From Janthinobacterium saanense (GTDB lineage Bacteria > Pseudomonadota > Gammaproteobacteria > Burkholderiales > Burkholderiaceae_D): a stretch of 64,000 nucleotides of DNA. The notes beneath the pieces are model-generated. The model was not told where the DNA came from, ran no database searches, and saw nothing but the letters and a program-made list of their open reading frames with translations. This document shows, piece by piece, positions 63,772-64,000 of the stretch; within the stretch, counting starts at the first letter, position 1; each line of letters opens with the position of its first letter. Location: positions 95,950 through 159,949 of the forward strand of contig NZ_JACHCI010000016.1 in assembly GCF_014200675.1 (NCBI RefSeq), given 5' to 3'. The position numbers and the translations under genes were made by a program.

Positions 63772-64000
63772 AAAACGGGACTGGCGCAAACTGACCCTGA
63801 CTTCGTGACTTCGGGCGTTCATATTCGCTAAACGTTTTTATAATTAGGTGGAGATTTATATTTATCAAATTCTTTTTCTTTTTCAGAGTCAAGTTGTTCA
63901 TCTAAGGAAGCGCTGATCAATTCGCTTTCCTAGCGAAATTGACGCGCCAAATGGTCGAACAGTAAGTCGATCAAGCGTATTTTCGGTCGATTTGACGCGA

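Overview
The window is GC-rich, densely coded DNA of a Gram-negative betaproteobacterium. The mix of PhaC/PhaR, BamD, Mfd, SerB, an MSHA pilus locus and the general protein style best fits Oxalobacteraceae (the Janthinobacterium / Massilia / Duganella group). This is inferred from protein character; there is no rRNA or marker gene to confirm it. I saw no tRNA, rRNA, CRISPR array or intact insertion sequence.

Layout. 1-5.5 kb: 3' part-truncated chemoreceptor, a cytosolic 5'-nucleotidase and a secreted GH55-like beta-1,3-glucanase with a ricin-type lectin domain. 5.5-15 kb: housekeeping genes (mfd, serB, a membrane serine hydrolase, a DUF4870 protein, metC, rimO). 15-21.8 kb: a LacI-type regulator facing a sugar ABC importer plus GH1 beta-glucosidase operon. 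21.9-24.6 kb: phaR and phaC, separated by a short inverted-repeat element. 24.6-31.3 kb: small membrane protein, pgeF, rluD, bamD, yaaA, PIN protein, aminotransferase and a degenerate HD-GYP protein. 31.2-37.9 kb: a looser accessory patch (two GNATs, LysR, secreted hypothetical, ferredoxin, esterase, DegT aminotransferase, hypothetical). 38-51.1 kb: a 15-gene MSHA-type pilus locus on the minus strand. 51.3-63.7 kb: a second, divergently oriented type IV filament-like locus on the plus strand.

Genes working together. The same perfect 14-base palindrome lies in front of the GH55 gene and the GH1 gene, 16.5 kb apart. With the LacI regulator, importer and two glycosidases this looks like one beta-glucan (laminarin-type) regulon: outside hydrolysis, uptake of short sugars, inside cleavage to glucose.

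The most unusual part is the plus-strand filament locus. It encodes a secretin lipoprotein, a TPR protein, a GspE/MshE-type ATPase, a GspF/MshG-type platform, a GspL-like fusion, GspM/PilO-like and PilP/MshK-like proteins and only two prepilins. Threaded through the same run of overlapping genes are a complete two-gene ABC transporter (ATPase first, permease near the end) and a membrane-anchored helical protein. It sits head to head with a full MSHA locus. Neither locus carries a prepilin peptidase or a PilT-type retraction ATPase in this window.
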